Source: Deltaproteobacteria bacterium
GTDB taxonomy: Bacteria > Desulfobacterota > Binatia > UTPRO1
DNA length: 64,000 nt
Direction of reading: 5' to 3'
Assembly (NCBI GenBank): GCA_020852955.1
Contig: JADYZW010000045.1
Location: forward strand, 1-64,000
In this document: positions 1-9,730 of the stretch, piece by piece
Position numbering within the stretch: the first letter of the stretch is position 1
How the letters are laid out: each line of letters starts with the position of its first letter
Notes under the pieces: generated by a model
Told to the model about the DNA's origin: nothing
Database searches by the model: none
The model's input: only the letters and a program-made list of their open reading frames with translations
Program-made: the position numbers and the translations under genes

Positions 1-3000
1 GATCCGCTCCGCGACCGGGTCCGCGCCTCCCGCCGCGGCGGATACGGCCGCGGCGCCCGTGCCCGATGCCGCCGGCGCCCGCGCGGGCGCGGACAGCGGC
101 GGCGCGGCGGACGGGGCGGATGCCGCCCCCGCGGCGCGCACGACCACCCGCGCCGGCGGCCCCTGGTCCTTCACCCGCAGCTGGTGATGGGCCACCTCGA
201 GCTCGACGCGTCCGTGGCCGGCCGCCGCCCCGAGCCACGCTTCCCAGCGCGCCGGGTCGGCGACGCGGTAGCGGAAGCCCAGTTCCTCGGGCGCACGGCG
301 CACGCCGTCCGGCGCCGGTACGCGGCGGAGCAGGCTCATGCTGATCTGCGAGCCGAAACCGGCGCCGAGCCGGAGAGCGTACTCGATCGGATAGCAGCCG
401 CCTTGGGAGAGATTGAGCGCGCCGAGGTCGGGATCGGGCTCGCGGAAGTTCGGGACCGGCGGGACGAGCCCGGTCTCGAGCGCCTTCACCGCGACCACGT
501 CCTCGATCCCGACTCCCATCGGATGGCCGGTGAGCCCCTTGGTGTTGGCGACGACGATGCGCGACGCGTCGGCGCCGAAGACGCGCCGGAGCGCCTCGAC
601 CTCGGCGGCCGCGCTCCCGCCGCGCGCCGGCGTGTAGGTCTCGTGCGAGACGAACACCATGGCCGGGGCCATCGCGCGGCGCTCGACGCCCCAGCGCCGC
701 TCGGCATCGGCCACCAGCGACTCCATGACGCCGCCGATGTGGCCGACGTCGAGCCGGGTCCCGTGGAAGGCGCTGTTCGCGGTGACGGCGGCCAGCACCT
801 CGCAGATGGGCGCGAGCCCGCGCTCGCGGAGCGCCTCGGGCGCCTCGATCACCATCGCCGCCGCGCCCATGCCGACGATCATGCCGTGACGGCGGCGGTC
901 GAACGGCACCGCCGCGCTCGCGACGTCCTCGTCGGTCGCGGCGGCCCCGGTCGCGAGAAAGCCCGCGCCCACCCATTCGAGCAGACGGTCGCTCGTGACG
1001 TCGTCGGCCGCGACCACGATGACGCGGCGGCAGCGGCCGGCGCGGATCCAGTCCTCGGCGAGAGCCACCGCCTGGGTGGTGCTGGCGCAGGCGGCGTTCA
1101 CCTGGGTGTTCGGACCGCGAGCGCCGATCAGCTCCGCAAGCTGCGAGTGCCCCATGGAGAGCACGCGGAAGAGGAAGCGCCGGTCGAAACGGTACGGATG
1201 GCGCGCGATCTCCTCCTGCACCTCGTGGATGCGGCGGTCGAGCTCCGCGATCAGCGTATCGTGTCGCTCCCCGAAGGCGGCCGCCCGCGCCCGCAGGTGC
1301 TCGAGCTCGGCGACCAGCGCACGCCGCGTCTGATCCTCGTGGTGGCGCGTCAGCTCGTCGACGAGCGCGTCGGAGCCCGGGAACGCGGAGGCGAAGACGA
1401 TGCCGGTGTCGTCGCGCATCGACTCGGGGAGCCGCCAGCCGGTCGGCAGGTGGCCGCCCGTCGTCGTGGTCCGGTACCCCATGATCAGCGGGATGCCGGC
1501 GTCGCGGAGCGCGTCGATGCCGGCGGCGATCGCGAGCCGGGTGCATGTGTCGAGGGCCGCGAGCCGCTCGGCGTCGACGCCGAACTCCGCCGCGAGGTCG
1601 AATGCGCCGCCGCGCGCGGCGAGCTTGATGACGTCCTCGGCGGCCTCGATCGCCTCGAAGGTCGGCCCGCCCTCCTCGCGCTTCACGAGGCGGGTGATGT
1701 GCTTGTCGAGCATCGCGCGCCGGAAGCGCGTCGGGATGACATCGATGAGCTGCTCCCCGTGCAGGAGCCGGCCGAGGTTCGCGTCGTCGAAGATGCGCGG
1801 CAGGCCGGGGAGGCCGACGGCCGCCCCGCTCACCACGACGGGGGCGCCCGCGCCCGCCGGCGCGCCGCCGAGGAGGCGGCTCGCGGGCTCGAGAAGGCTC
1901 GCGAAGAGCCGGCCGAGCTCGCGGTAGCGGTCGTCGGCGGGCGCGGCCGGGGCGCCGCCGGGCGTCGCCGGGCCCGCGGCACACGCGACCGGCGTCGGCA
2001 CGCGGACGGGCGTGGCCGGCGCCGGCGCCGCGGCCTCGACCGCCGCCGCGCCCAGACCGGCGGCATAGAGCCCGCAGAGCGCCTGGTTGAAGGCGACCGC
2101 GTCGGCGAGCTTCGGGTGGTTGGTGAAGAGCGAGACGACGTCCTCGCGGCTCCCGAGCACGTCGTCGACGAAGCCCTGGAGCGCCCGCTTCGGCCCGACC
2201 TCGACGAAGACGCGGGCACCGGCGGCGTAGAGCGCCTCGAGACCGCGCACGAACTGCACCGGAGCAGCGACCTGACGCGAGAGGAGGTCCAGCATCGCCG
2301 GCCCGACGTCGGGACCGGTCGGATAGAAGTCGCCCGTGACGTTCGACACGACCGGCACCGCCGGGCTCCGCACCCCGAGCCGCGCGAGCGTGCGCCGGAG
2401 CGGCACGCTCGCGGGCGCCACGATCTCGGTGTGGAAGGCGTGGCTCACGGGGATCGCCACCGCGTTGATGCCGGCCGCCTGGAACGCGGCGATGGCGCGC
2501 TCGATCGCCTCGCTCGCGCCGCCGATCACCGACTGGCTCGTGCTGTTGACGTTGGCGACGACCGCGTAGCCCTCGACGGTCGCGAGCACGCGCTCGACCT
2601 CGGCGAGCGGAGCGAAGACCGCGGCCATGCGGCCGTTGTCGCCGACCGCGACCGCGCTCATCTCGCGCCCGCGCGCGCTCACCGCCTCGAGGGCATCCGC
2701 GAACGCGAGGCTACCGGCCGCGACCAGCGCCCCGTACTCGCCGAGGCTGTGGCCCATCACGAGGTCGGGCGCGACGCCGTAGGCGGCGAGGAGGCGCGTG
2801 AGCGCGATGTCGGTGGCGAGGACGGCGGGCTGCGTGATCGCGGTCTGCCGCAGGCTCTCGTCGGCGGCCGCGACGCGCGCCGGGTCGTCGGGGTCGCAGA
2901 AGACGACCGCCGAGAGCGGGCCCCCGAGGATCGGCGCCATGACCCGATCGGCCTCGCCGAAGGTGGCGGCCACGATCGGCGCGTCGGCGCGCAGCGCGCG

Positions 3001-4848
3001 CAGCATGTTCGGGTATTGCGAGCCCTGTCCGGTGTAGAGGAACGCCACCTTGGCCGTCGGGCCGCGGCCCCGGAAGACGCCCTGGGCGCGAAGCGCCTTC
3101 CACGTCCCGGCGTGATCGGCGGCGAGCGCCTGGCGCGCCTTGACGATCCGGCCCGCGAGCTCCGCCGCGTCGCCGTAGTCGACCGCGATCCGCTCGGGCG
3201 CGGCGAGATCGGCGGCCGCGGGCACGGCCGGCGGCGGCGCGTGGCCGGAGACCGCCGCGCGCTCGATCTCGACGAGCCGCCGGTCGAGCGCCGCGACCGT
3301 GTCGGCGCCGACCACGAGCGCGCCCCGGAGTGGCGCGCCCGAAGCCGCCGCCGCGTTCCGCGCGGACGACGGCGCGCTCGCGGCGGCGGAGGCGCGCGGG
3401 GTCGCGCGCGCGGCGAGCCGCCCCGGGACGTGTTCTTCGAGCACGGCGTGGAAGTCGGTGCCGCCGAACCCGAACGCGCTCACGGCGGCGCGCCGCACAT
3501 CGCCGTTCCGGAGCTCCCACGCCGCGGGCGCGGTCTGCACCGCGAACGGGGAACGCGCGAAGTCGATGGCGGGATTCGGCGTCTCGCAATGGAGGCTCGC
3601 GGGGAGCGTCCGCTCGCGGAGCGCCAGCACCGCCTTCAGCATGCCGGCGGCGCCGGCGGCCCCCTTGAGATGGCCGATGTTGGACTTGACGGAGCCGAGC
3701 GCCACCGAGCGCGGCGCGAGCCCGAAGGGCGCGAACGCCTCGCAGAGGCTCTGCACCTCCACCACGTCGCCGACGCGCGTCGAGGTGCCGTGGCCCTCGA
3801 CGAGGAGCCCCGCCCGCGGCCTGAGCCCGGCGTGCCCCCAGGCACGCTCGATCGCGAGCCGCTGGCCGACCGGATTGGGCGCGGTGATGCCCTTGCCGCG
3901 CCCGTCGCTCGCGCCGCCGAAGCCTCGTACCACGGCGTGGATGCGGTCGCCGTCGCGCTCGGCGTCGGCGAGCCGCTTCAGCACGAAGATCGCCGCCCCC
4001 TCCCCCATCACGAAGCCGTCGGCGCCGTCGGCGTACGGGCGCGTGCCGGTCGCCGAGAGCGCGCCGATCTTGCAGAACTTGACGTACGTCGCGGCGCCCA
4101 TGTTGCGGTCGATGCCGCCCGTGATCGCGACGTCGTAGTCGCCGGCGGCAAGGCCCTCGGCGGCGATCGCCATCGCCGCCATGGCCGATGCGCACGCGGC
4201 ATCGACGACGAAGTTCGGGCCGTGGAAGTTGAAGAGGTTGGCGAGGCGTCCCGCCATGCAGTTGGCGAGCTCGCCCGGCATCGTATCCTCGCTGATCGCG
4301 GGCAGCCGCCCGCCGATGCCACCCCGCAGCTCGGCCGTGATGGCGGCGCGCTGCGCCGCGGGCAGCGCCTGGAAGGTCGGCGTCCCGGCGAGCGTCGTCG
4401 CGTACTCCGGAAAGGAAATGCGGAGCGCCGTCTGGTAGTGGCGTTCGCCGGCCATGGCGTTCCCGAGGATCACCGCCGTGCGCTCACCGTCGAGGGGTCG
4501 CTTCGGCCAGCCGTAGTCGGCCAGAGCTTCGCGGGTGCACGCGATCGCCCACTTCTGGGCGTCGTCCATCGCGTCGCTCACGCGCGGCGGAATCGGCAGC
4601 TTCCAGCCCATGGGATCCCAGGGGAACTCGCGGACGAAGCCGCCGATCTTCGAGTACGTCTTGTCGGGCGCCGCGGGATCGGCGTCGAAGTAGAGCGCCG
4701 GATCCCAGCGCGCGGGATCGACGTCGGCGATGCTGTAGCGGCCGTCGAGCAGGTTCCGCCAGAAGGCCGGCACGCTCGGCGCATCGGGCAGCACGGCCCC
4801 GATCCCCACGATCGCGATCGCGCGGGCACGGGTGTCGTTGTCTTCCAT
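1..4848 (-). CDS. Multidomain KS-AT-KS fatty acid/polyketide synthase, partial (C-terminus beyond window)
   Basis: The minus-strand frame is open from ATG at 4848 to the window edge (1616 residues, no stop). Domains seen in order: a first ketosynthase (about 10-450) with active-site Cys219 in DAACASAM, then EGHGTSTR and KSNIGHLKG supplying the two His; an acyltransferase (about 590-880) with GHSLGEYG around Ser701; a second ketosynthase (about 1000-1500) with AACASTTQ (Cys near 1253), SHETYT and GHPMG, so all three catalytic residues remain although HGTGT is degenerate. It ends here in an Ala/Pro-rich linker that probably precedes an acyl carrier domain. KS-AT-KS order recalls PUFA-synthase (Pfa)-like and deltaproteobacterial type I synthases; the product cannot be told. 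The start lies 9 bases after the upstream acyl-CoA dehydrogenase stop, so the two are co-transcribed. The Sfp-type transferase at 9727 is a candidate activator. Confidence 0.9.
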   Translation of the reverse strand, partial: MEDNDTRARAIAIVGIGAVLPDAPSVPAFWRNLLDGRYSIADVDPARWDPALYFDADPAAPDKTYSKIGGFVREFPWDPMGWKLPIPPRVSDAMDDAQKWAIACTREALADYGWPKRPLDGERTAVILGNAMAGERHYQTALRISFPEYATTLAGTPTFQALPAAQRAAITAELRGGIGGRLPAISEDTMPGELANCMAGRLANLFNFHGPNFVVDAACASAMAAMAIAAEGLAAGDYDVAITGGIDRNMGAATYVKFCKIGALSATGTRPYADGADGFVMGEGAAIFVLKRLADAERDGDRIHAVVRGFGGASDGRGKGITAPNPVGQRLAIERAWGHAGLRPRAGLLVEGHGTSTRVGDVVEVQSLCEAFAPFGLAPRSVALGSVKSNIGHLKGAAGAAGMLKAVLALRERTLPASLHCETPNPAIDFARSPFAVQTAPAAWELRNGDVRRAAVSAFGFGGTDFHAVLEEHVPGRLAARATPRASAAASAPSSARNAAAASGAPLRGALVVGADTVAALDRRLVEIERAAVSGHAPPPAVPAAADLAAPERIAVDYGDAAELAGRIVKARQALAADHAGTWKALRAQGVFRGRGPTAKVAFLYTGQGSQYPNMLRALRADAPIVAATFGEADRVMAPILGGPLSAVVFCDPDDPARVAAADESLRQTAITQPAVLATDIALTRLLAAYGVAPDLVMGHSLGEYGALVAAGSLAFADALEAVSARGREMSAVAVGDNGRMAAVFAPLAEVERVLATVEGYAVVANVNSTSQSVIGGASEAIERAIAAFQAAGINAVAIPVSHAFHTEIVAPASVPLRRTLARLGVRSPAVPVVSNVTGDFYPTGPDVGPAMLDLLSRQVAAPVQFVRGLEALYAAGARVFVEVGPKRALQGFVDDVLGSREDVVSLFTNHPKLADAVAFNQALCGLYAAGLGAAAVEAAAPAPATPVRVPTPVACAAGPATPGGAPAAPADDRYRELGRLFASLLEPASRLLGGAPAGAGAPVVVSGAAVGLPGLPRIFDDANLGRLLHGEQLIDVIPTRFRRAMLDKHITRLVKREEGGPTFEAIEAAEDVIKLAARGGAFDLAAEFGVDAERLAALDTCTRLAIAAGIDALRDAGIPLIMGYRTTTTGGHLPTGWRLPESMRDDTGIVFASAFPGSDALVDELTRHHEDQTRRALVAELEHLRARAAAFGERHDTLIAELDRRIHEVQEEIARHPYRFDRRFLFRVLSMGHSQLAELIGARGPNTQVNAACASTTQAVALAEDWIRAGRCRRVIVVAADDVTSDRLLEWVGAGFLATGAAATDEDVASAAVPFDRRRHGMIVGMGAAAMVIEAPEALRERGLAPICEVLAAVTANSAFHGTRLDVGHIGGVMESLVADAERRWGVERRAMAPAMVFVSHETYTPARGGSAAAEVEALRRVFGADASRIVVANTKGLTGHPMGVGIEDVVAVKALETGLVPPVPNFREPDPDLGALNLSQGGCYPIEYALRLGAGFGSQISMSLLRRVPAPDGVRRAPEELGFRYRVADPARWEAWLGAAAGHGRVELEVAHHQLRVKDQGPPARVVVRAAGAASAPSAAPPLSAPARAPAASGTGAAAVSAAAGGADPVAERI

Positions 4849-4857
4849 CGTGTCCCC

Positions 4858-6537
4858 CTAGGTGGCCGTGACGACGCCGGCGCGACCGAAGAGCGCATCG
4901 GCGGCGGCGTCCATGTCGGCCAACTGGCCGCTCTGCGCCTGGTGGATCGCCGTGAGCCCGAGGCGGTCCGCGAACGCCGGCATCTCGGCGGACGGCACGC
5001 CGTCGGCGCCGGCGATCACGCGCATCCCGTCGGCGCCGATCTTCATGGCCGCCTCGCGCGCGAAGATGCGGGCGAGGGCGGCGAGCACCGGCGGCGCGAA
5101 GCGCGCGTCGCTCTTGGCGTGGAGTTCCCCGGCGGCGGCGCGCGCCGCCCGCCGGGCGATGCTCGCGGCGGCCTCGCCCCAGGCGATGAGCTCGCCGAGC
5201 CGGAGCAGCACGTGCTGATTGCGGGTCAGGCGCGAGAGCCGCGCCCGCTCCATCACCTCGGCGAGGGCGTGCAGCGCGAGCGCCGCGGTCGCGGCGCCGC
5301 TCGCGGGCGCCCGCGGCGCGAGCGCTTCCAGCGCGCGCGCCGTGTCGTGATAGTGCGCGCCGCGCGTCTTCATATGACCCTGCCAGCGATCGCGCGCGAT
5401 CGTCATCTCCATGATCTCGGACGTCCCCTCGTAGATGCAGGTGATGCGGACGTCGCGCTTGATCTTCTCCACCACGTACTCGCGGGTGTAGCCGTAGCCG
5501 CCGAGGGCCTGGATCGCCGCCTCCGCGGCGGCGTTGCCGAACTCGGTCGCGAGGTACTTCGCGACCGCGCCCTCGGTGTTGAAGTTCCCCTCCGGGTCGG
5601 CGTCGATGCGCTCGGCCGTCTCCTCGATGCAGGCGCGTGCGGCCTCGAGGCGGGCGGCGTGCGGCACGAGGAGCTTGTGGGTATACCCCTGCTTCTCGGC
5701 GAGCGGCGCCCCGCCCTGCACCCGGTCGAGCGCGAACGGGACGATGCGGTCCAGCGACGCCCAGCCGGCGCCGAGCCCGAAGGCCGCCACCATGAGGCGG
5801 GTGTAGCCGAAGACCGCCTGCGCCTGGAGAAGTCCTCGTCCTTCCACGCCCCCGACCAGGCGATCGGCGTCGACCCGGACGTCCTCGCAGAGCACGGCCG
5901 CCGTGTTGCTGGCGCGGATACCGTGCTTGTCCTCGGGCGTGCCGTGGTCGAGCCCGGGCGCACCGCGCTCGACGACGAACCAGCTCGGCCCGCCCGGGGC
6001 GTTGGCGAGGATCGTGTACGCGTCCGCGATGCCGCCGTTACTGATCCACTGCTTGCGGCCGTTCAGGACGTAGGCGACGACGGCGCCGTCCTCGACGATC
6101 GGCGTCGCCGTCGTGCGAAGCGCCGCCAGGTCGCTCCCGGCGGCCGGCTCGGTCGCTCCGTACGCGAACAGCAGGCCTTCGTCCGCGATGCGGGTGAGCC
6201 AGCGCGTGCGCTGCTCGGGCGTGCCGCCGACGTTGATCGGGTCGCTCCCGAGGAAGGTCGCGAGGAGGCCGGTCGCGATGCCCAGATCGATCCGCGCCAT
6301 GCGTTCGCAGAGGCGGTAGACGTCGAGCGCGGCCCCGCCCATCCCGTGGAACTCCTCGCCGACGAACAGGAGATGGATGCCGAGCTCGGGTCCGCACATC
6401 GCGCGCAGCACGTCGACGGGCACCTCGTCCTTGGCGTCCCATTCGAGCCGCTTCTCGATCGGAAGGTGCCGCTCGGCGAATTCGTCGAGCGAGGTGAGGA
6501 TCTGCTGCAGCGTCTCCTGGTCGAGCCCGGCCGCCAT
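4858..6537 (-). CDS. Acyl-CoA dehydrogenase family protein
   Basis: A 559-residue flavoenzyme expected to introduce an alpha,beta double bond into an acyl thioester with FAD. The N-terminal helical, middle beta and C-terminal helical regions of the family are visible. [13 protein letters not shown] and [13 protein letters not shown] are the typical FAD/substrate-binding stretches, and YEGTSEIM carries the expected catalytic Glu (E370). About 150 extra C-terminal residues resemble the long bacterial subgroup with a C-terminal extension. ATG 6537 was chosen because a GGAA lies 12 bases upstream; an in-frame GTG at 6567 is possible. It is the first gene of an operon with the multidomain synthase, suggesting its substrate may be a synthase product or a carrier-bound intermediate (inference). 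Confidence 0.9.
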   Translation of the reverse strand: MAAGLDQETLQQILTSLDEFAERHLPIEKRLEWDAKDEVPVDVLRAMCGPELGIHLLFVGEEFHGMGGAALDVYRLCERMARIDLGIATGLLATFLGSDPINVGGTPEQRTRWLTRIADEGLLFAYGATEPAAGSDLAALRTTATPIVEDGAVVAYVLNGRKQWISNGGIADAYTILANAPGGPSWFVVERGAPGLDHGTPEDKHGIRASNTAAVLCEDVRVDADRLVGGVEGRGLLQAQAVFGYTRLMVAAFGLGAGWASLDRIVPFALDRVQGGAPLAEKQGYTHKLLVPHAARLEAARACIEETAERIDADPEGNFNTEGAVAKYLATEFGNAAAEAAIQALGGYGYTREYVVEKIKRDVRITCIYEGTSEIMEMTIARDRWQGHMKTRGAHYHDTARALEALAPRAPASGAATAALALHALAEVMERARLSRLTRNQHVLLRLGELIAWGEAAASIARRAARAAAGELHAKSDARFAPPVLAALARIFAREAAMKIGADGMRVIAGADGVPSAEMPAFADRLGLTAIHQAQSGQLADMDAAADALFGRAGVVTAT

Positions 6538-6638
6538 GAGCGATGAGCGTTCCAAGTTCCGAGCCACCGCGCCGAACCGATGCCCCGCGGAAATCCCCGT
6601 GCGCTGGCCGGGCCACGGACGGGGACGCCGCGCCCCGT

Positions 6639-6656
6639 CTTCTCAGGCGTGAGAAG
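6639..6656. promoter_or_regulatory. Perfect inverted repeat, possible operator
   Basis: CTTCTCA-GGCG-TGAGAAG is a perfect 7+7 dyad in the 259-base gap between the divergent acyl-CoA dehydrogenase and sensor kinase genes. The rest of the gap shows no recognisable gene or clear -35/-10 pair. A dimeric repressor site is plausible, but no regulator is encoded next to it apart from the two-component pair. Confidence 0.35.
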
Positions 6657-6796
6657 CGCGGATCGGAAGCGCTCGCTCGCCTGCGAACGCGGCGGGGCAA
6701 ACCCCACGCGGGCCGACGGTGCCCAGTCACGGCGGCGAGGCACGGAAGTTGGAACGGGAGTCGACCGACCACGGAAGCATGCAAGGAACCGCCGCG

Positions 6797-8143
6797 ATGA
6801 CCACGACGGAACTCGAGGGGCTCGTCCACGCGATCCTCACGTGCGTGACCGCTGGCCCCGGCCTCGGATTCAACCGAGCGGTCCTGTTCCTGCCGTCGGA
6901 GCGCGGCGACGAGCTCGTCGCGACCATGGCCATCGGTCCCGCCACCGTCGAGGAAGCGCGGGAGACCTGGACGCGGCTCGCAACCGAGCGCCCGAGCCTC
7001 GGCGAGCTGCTCCGGCGAACGGACTGGCGGCGGCGGTCCGGCCTGTCCGCGCTGGTCGAAGGTCTCACCATCCCCCTCGCGCCGGCCCGCGACGCCGCGG
7101 CGGAGCGGACGACCAACCCCCTCGCCGAAGCCTACCGCGCGGGCCAGGTCCGGAAACTCGCCGACGCGCACACGCTCGACGAGCTCCCCGCCCGGTTCCG
7201 CGAGGCCTTCGCCGGCACCGAAGTGGTCTGCGTCCCCCTTCCCGCGAAGGAGCGCGCGATCGGGCTCCTCGTCGCCGACAATGCGTTCAACCGCGAGCCG
7301 ATCACGGAGGAGCGCATCCAGCTCCTCGAGCTGCTAGCGCGCCTCGCCGGCCTCGCCCTCGACAACGCCCGCATGTACCAGCAGGTGCAGGCACAGGCCG
7401 AGGCGCTGCAGCGGGCGCTCGACGAGCTGGAACGGACCCACGAGCGGCTGCTCCACAACGAACGCCTGGCGACGGTCGGCGCGGTGATCGCCCGCGTCGG
7501 CCACGAAATCCGCAATCCGCTCACCACCATCGGAGGTTTCGCCCGCACGCTCGGAGCCCGGCCGAGCGACATGGAGCGGGTCGCGCGCGGCGCCGGCATC
7601 ATCGTCGACGAGGTGGAGAAGCTCGAGGTGCTGCTGAAGGAGATGCTCGACTTCACGAGCCCGCACCCTCCGAGTCTGCGACCGACCGACCTGAACCAGG
7701 TGGTCGCGAGCTTCGCCGAGGTCCATCGCGACGGGCTGACCCCGCACCGGGTGCGGCTCGTCCTCGACCTCGCCCCCCGGCTGCCGGAGATCCACGCCGA
7801 CGCCCGCCAGCTGCAGCGCGCATGTCTGAACCTCTGGCGGAACGCGGTGCAGGCGATGGAGGAGGGTCCGGTCGACCGCGAGCGGACGCTCACCATCCGC
7901 ACGACGCGCGGCGACGACGACGTCTGCCTCGTCGTCGAGGACTCCGGGCCGGGCATCCCGGAGGACGTCGCCACCCGCATGTTCACGCCCTTCTTCACCA
8001 CCAAACACCACGGCACCGGGCTCGGGCTGGCCGTCGTCCGCAAGATCGTCGACGACCACGGCGGCGCGATCGAGGTGCGCAACGGGCAGCGCGGCGGCGC
8101 CGCGTTCCGCATCACGCTGCCGATACGGAGGTCGGCACCATGA
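6797..8143 (+). CDS. GAF-domain sensor histidine kinase
   Basis: A 448-residue soluble kinase with no membrane segment. The N-terminal ~190 residues form a GAF-like sensor, followed by a short coiled coil (QAQAEALQRALDELERTHER). The HisKA H-box GHEIRNPLT contains the phosphoacceptor His236. The ATPase domain has an N-box with Asn349 (LNLWRNAVQA), G1 (EDSGPGIP), F-box (FTPFFTTK) and G2 (GTGLGLAVV), so all elements for activity are present. Start at 6797 is supported by AAGGAA eight bases upstream; ATG 6779 lacks a well-spaced site. It overlaps the receiver gene by ATGA, so the two form a cognate pair. Signal unknown. Confidence 0.92.
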   Translation: MTTTELEGLVHAILTCVTAGPGLGFNRAVLFLPSERGDELVATMAIGPATVEEARETWTRLATERPSLGELLRRTDWRRRSGLSALVEGLTIPLAPARDAAAERTTNPLAEAYRAGQVRKLADAHTLDELPARFREAFAGTEVVCVPLPAKERAIGLLVADNAFNREPITEERIQLLELLARLAGLALDNARMYQQVQAQAEALQRALDELERTHERLLHNERLATVGAVIARVGHEIRNPLTTIGGFARTLGARPSDMERVARGAGIIVDEVEKLEVLLKEMLDFTSPHPPSLRPTDLNQVVASFAEVHRDGLTPHRVRLVLDLAPRLPEIHADARQLQRACLNLWRNAVQAMEEGPVDRERTLTIRTTRGDDDVCLVVEDSGPGIPEDVATRMFTPFFTTKHHGTGLGLAVVRKIVDDHGGAIEVRNGQRGGAAFRITLPIRRSAP

Positions 8144-8508
8144 CGCGACTGCTCCTCGTCGAAGACGACGACCACCAGCGCCTCCTCTACCGCGAGGACC
8201 TCGAGACGGAGGGCTACGAGGTGTTCGAGGAACGCGACGGCTCCCGGGTGCTCGCGGCGATCGAGCGGCACGCGCCCGACGCGGTGGTGCTCGACATCAA
8301 CATGCCGGGGCCCGACGGGTTGACGACGCTCGCCCGCATTCACGACAAGCACCACCGCCTGCCCGTGATCCTGCACTCGGCGTACTCCGCCTACCACGAG
8401 CAATTCCGGTCGTGGCTCGCCGACGCCTACGTGACCAAGTCGTCGGACCCGACCGGGCTGCGGACCGCGGTCCGCTCCGCGCTCGCGAAGGCTCGGCCGC
8501 ACGACTGA
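8140..8508 (+). CDS. Single-domain response regulator (receiver only)
   Basis: A 122-residue CheY-like receiver without an output domain. The acidic pocket is E8/D9/D10, the phosphoacceptor is Asp52 in VVLDINMPGPDG, and the conserved Lys lies in YVTKSS. It starts inside the stop of the kinase gene (ATGA overlap) and ends one base before glgC, so translation of all three is likely coupled. With no DNA-binding domain it probably acts by protein-protein contact or within a phosphorelay. Its position directly before glgC hints at a link to glycogen metabolism (inference). Confidence 0.9.
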   Translation: MTRLLLVEDDDHQRLLYREDLETEGYEVFEERDGSRVLAAIERHAPDAVVLDINMPGPDGLTTLARIHDKHHRLPVILHSAYSAYHEQFRSWLADAYVTKSSDPTGLRTAVRSALAKARPHD

Positions 8509-8509
8509 G

Positions 8510-9730
8510 ATGCGCCGCGCCGGACGGTCCGAAACGCTCGTCATGCTGCTCGCCGGCGGCGAGGGCGAGCGTCTCTACCCGCTCACGAAGAAGCGCGCCA
8601 AGCCCGCCGTCCGCTTCGGTGGCGTGTACTGCATCATCGACTTCACGCTCTCGAACTGCGTGAACAGCGGGCTCACCCGCATCTACGTGCTGACCCAGCA
8701 CAAGTCTCTCCCGCTCGACCGCCACGTGCGCGACGCGTGGGGCTTCCTGCACCCCGACCGCGGCGAGTTCATCCAGACGGTGCCGCCCCAGTTGCACCTG
8801 GTTTCCCGCTGGTACGCCGGCACCTCGGACGCCGTGTTCCAGAACCTCGACCTCCTCGACGAGGAACGGCCGCGGAACGTCCTGGTCTTGTCGGGCGACC
8901 ACGTCTACCGCATGGACTACGGACGCCTGCTCGCGTTCCACGCCGAACGCGGCGCCGACCTCACCGTCGCATGCACGCGAGTCCCGCTCGAGGAGGCGCG
9001 GCGCATGGGCGTCCTCGGCGTCGACGAGGCGGAGCGCGTGACCGTCTTCGACGAGAAGCCGCCCTTCCCCACCCCGATCGCGCCGCGCGTCGCGGCGGCC
9101 CGCGTCAACATGGGGATCTACGTCTTCCGCACCGAGCCGCTCGTCCGGGCGCTCGTCGCCGACGCGAAGACCGCGTCGCGGCACGACTTCGGACACTGCA
9201 TCATCCCGGCCATGGTTCCCGACGGCCGGGTCTTCGCGTACGACGTCGGCGAGCGCGGCGACCCCACCGAGCGCTACTGGCAGGACGTCGGCACGCTCGA
9301 CACCTACTACGCGACCAACATGGAGCTGCTCGCCGCCGCACCCGCCTTCGACCTGCACGCCGCCGACTGGCCGATCCGCCACGGCGGCGGCCAGCACCCG
9401 CCCGCGGTGTTGCGGAGCGCGGGCGGACGCGAGGCGCGGGTGAGCGACAGCATCGTCTCTCCTGGCTGCATCGTGCGCGGCGCCAGCGTCACGCGGTCGA
9501 TCCTCGCCCCGGGCGTCGTCGTCGAGGAGGGTGCCCGCATCGACGCCTCGATCCTGATGCCGGGTGTGCGGGTCGGTCCCGGCACCCGGCTCGAGCGGGC
9601 GATCGTGGACGAGCACGTGACGATCCCGCACGGGATCGCCATCGGCGCGCCCGGATCCGACCGGCGGCACTTCACGGTGACCGAAGGCGGCGTCACCGTG
9701 GTGCCCGAAGGGACGCTCATCGATCCGTGA
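8510..9730 (+). CDS. glgC: Glucose-1-phosphate adenylyltransferase (ADP-glucose pyrophosphorylase)
   Basis: Makes ADP-glucose from glucose-1-phosphate and ATP, the committed step of bacterial glycogen synthesis. The 406-residue length fits GlgC. The N-terminal nucleotidyltransferase signature LLAGGEGERLYPLT is followed by GGVYCIIDFTLSNCVNSG, the DAWGFLHP region, AGTSDAVFQN and the substrate region NMGIYVF; the C-terminal third shows left-handed beta-helix hexapeptides. It begins one base after the receiver stop and its own stop overlaps the next start (GTGA). No glgA or glgB is in view, so the enzyme is separated from the rest of its pathway. Confidence 0.93.
   Translation: MRRAGRSETLVMLLAGGEGERLYPLTKKRAKPAVRFGGVYCIIDFTLSNCVNSGLTRIYVLTQHKSLPLDRHVRDAWGFLHPDRGEFIQTVPPQLHLVSRWYAGTSDAVFQNLDLLDEERPRNVLVLSGDHVYRMDYGRLLAFHAERGADLTVACTRVPLEEARRMGVLGVDEAERVTVFDEKPPFPTPIAPRVAAARVNMGIYVFRTEPLVRALVADAKTASRHDFGHCIIPAMVPDGRVFAYDVGERGDPTERYWQDVGTLDTYYATNMELLAAAPAFDLHAADWPIRHGGGQHPPAVLRSAGGREARVSDSIVSPGCIVRGASVTRSILAPGVVVEEGARIDASILMPGVRVGPGTRLERAIVDEHVTIPHGIAIGAPGSDRRHFTVTEGGVTVVPEGTLIDP

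Noticed and set aside
184..6546. A 2120-codon open frame on the plus strand
   Set aside because: It lies opposite the synthase and dehydrogenase genes, is dominated by Arg/Asp/Glu/Ala and His with no recognisable domain, and is the usual antisense artefact of very GC-rich coding DNA.
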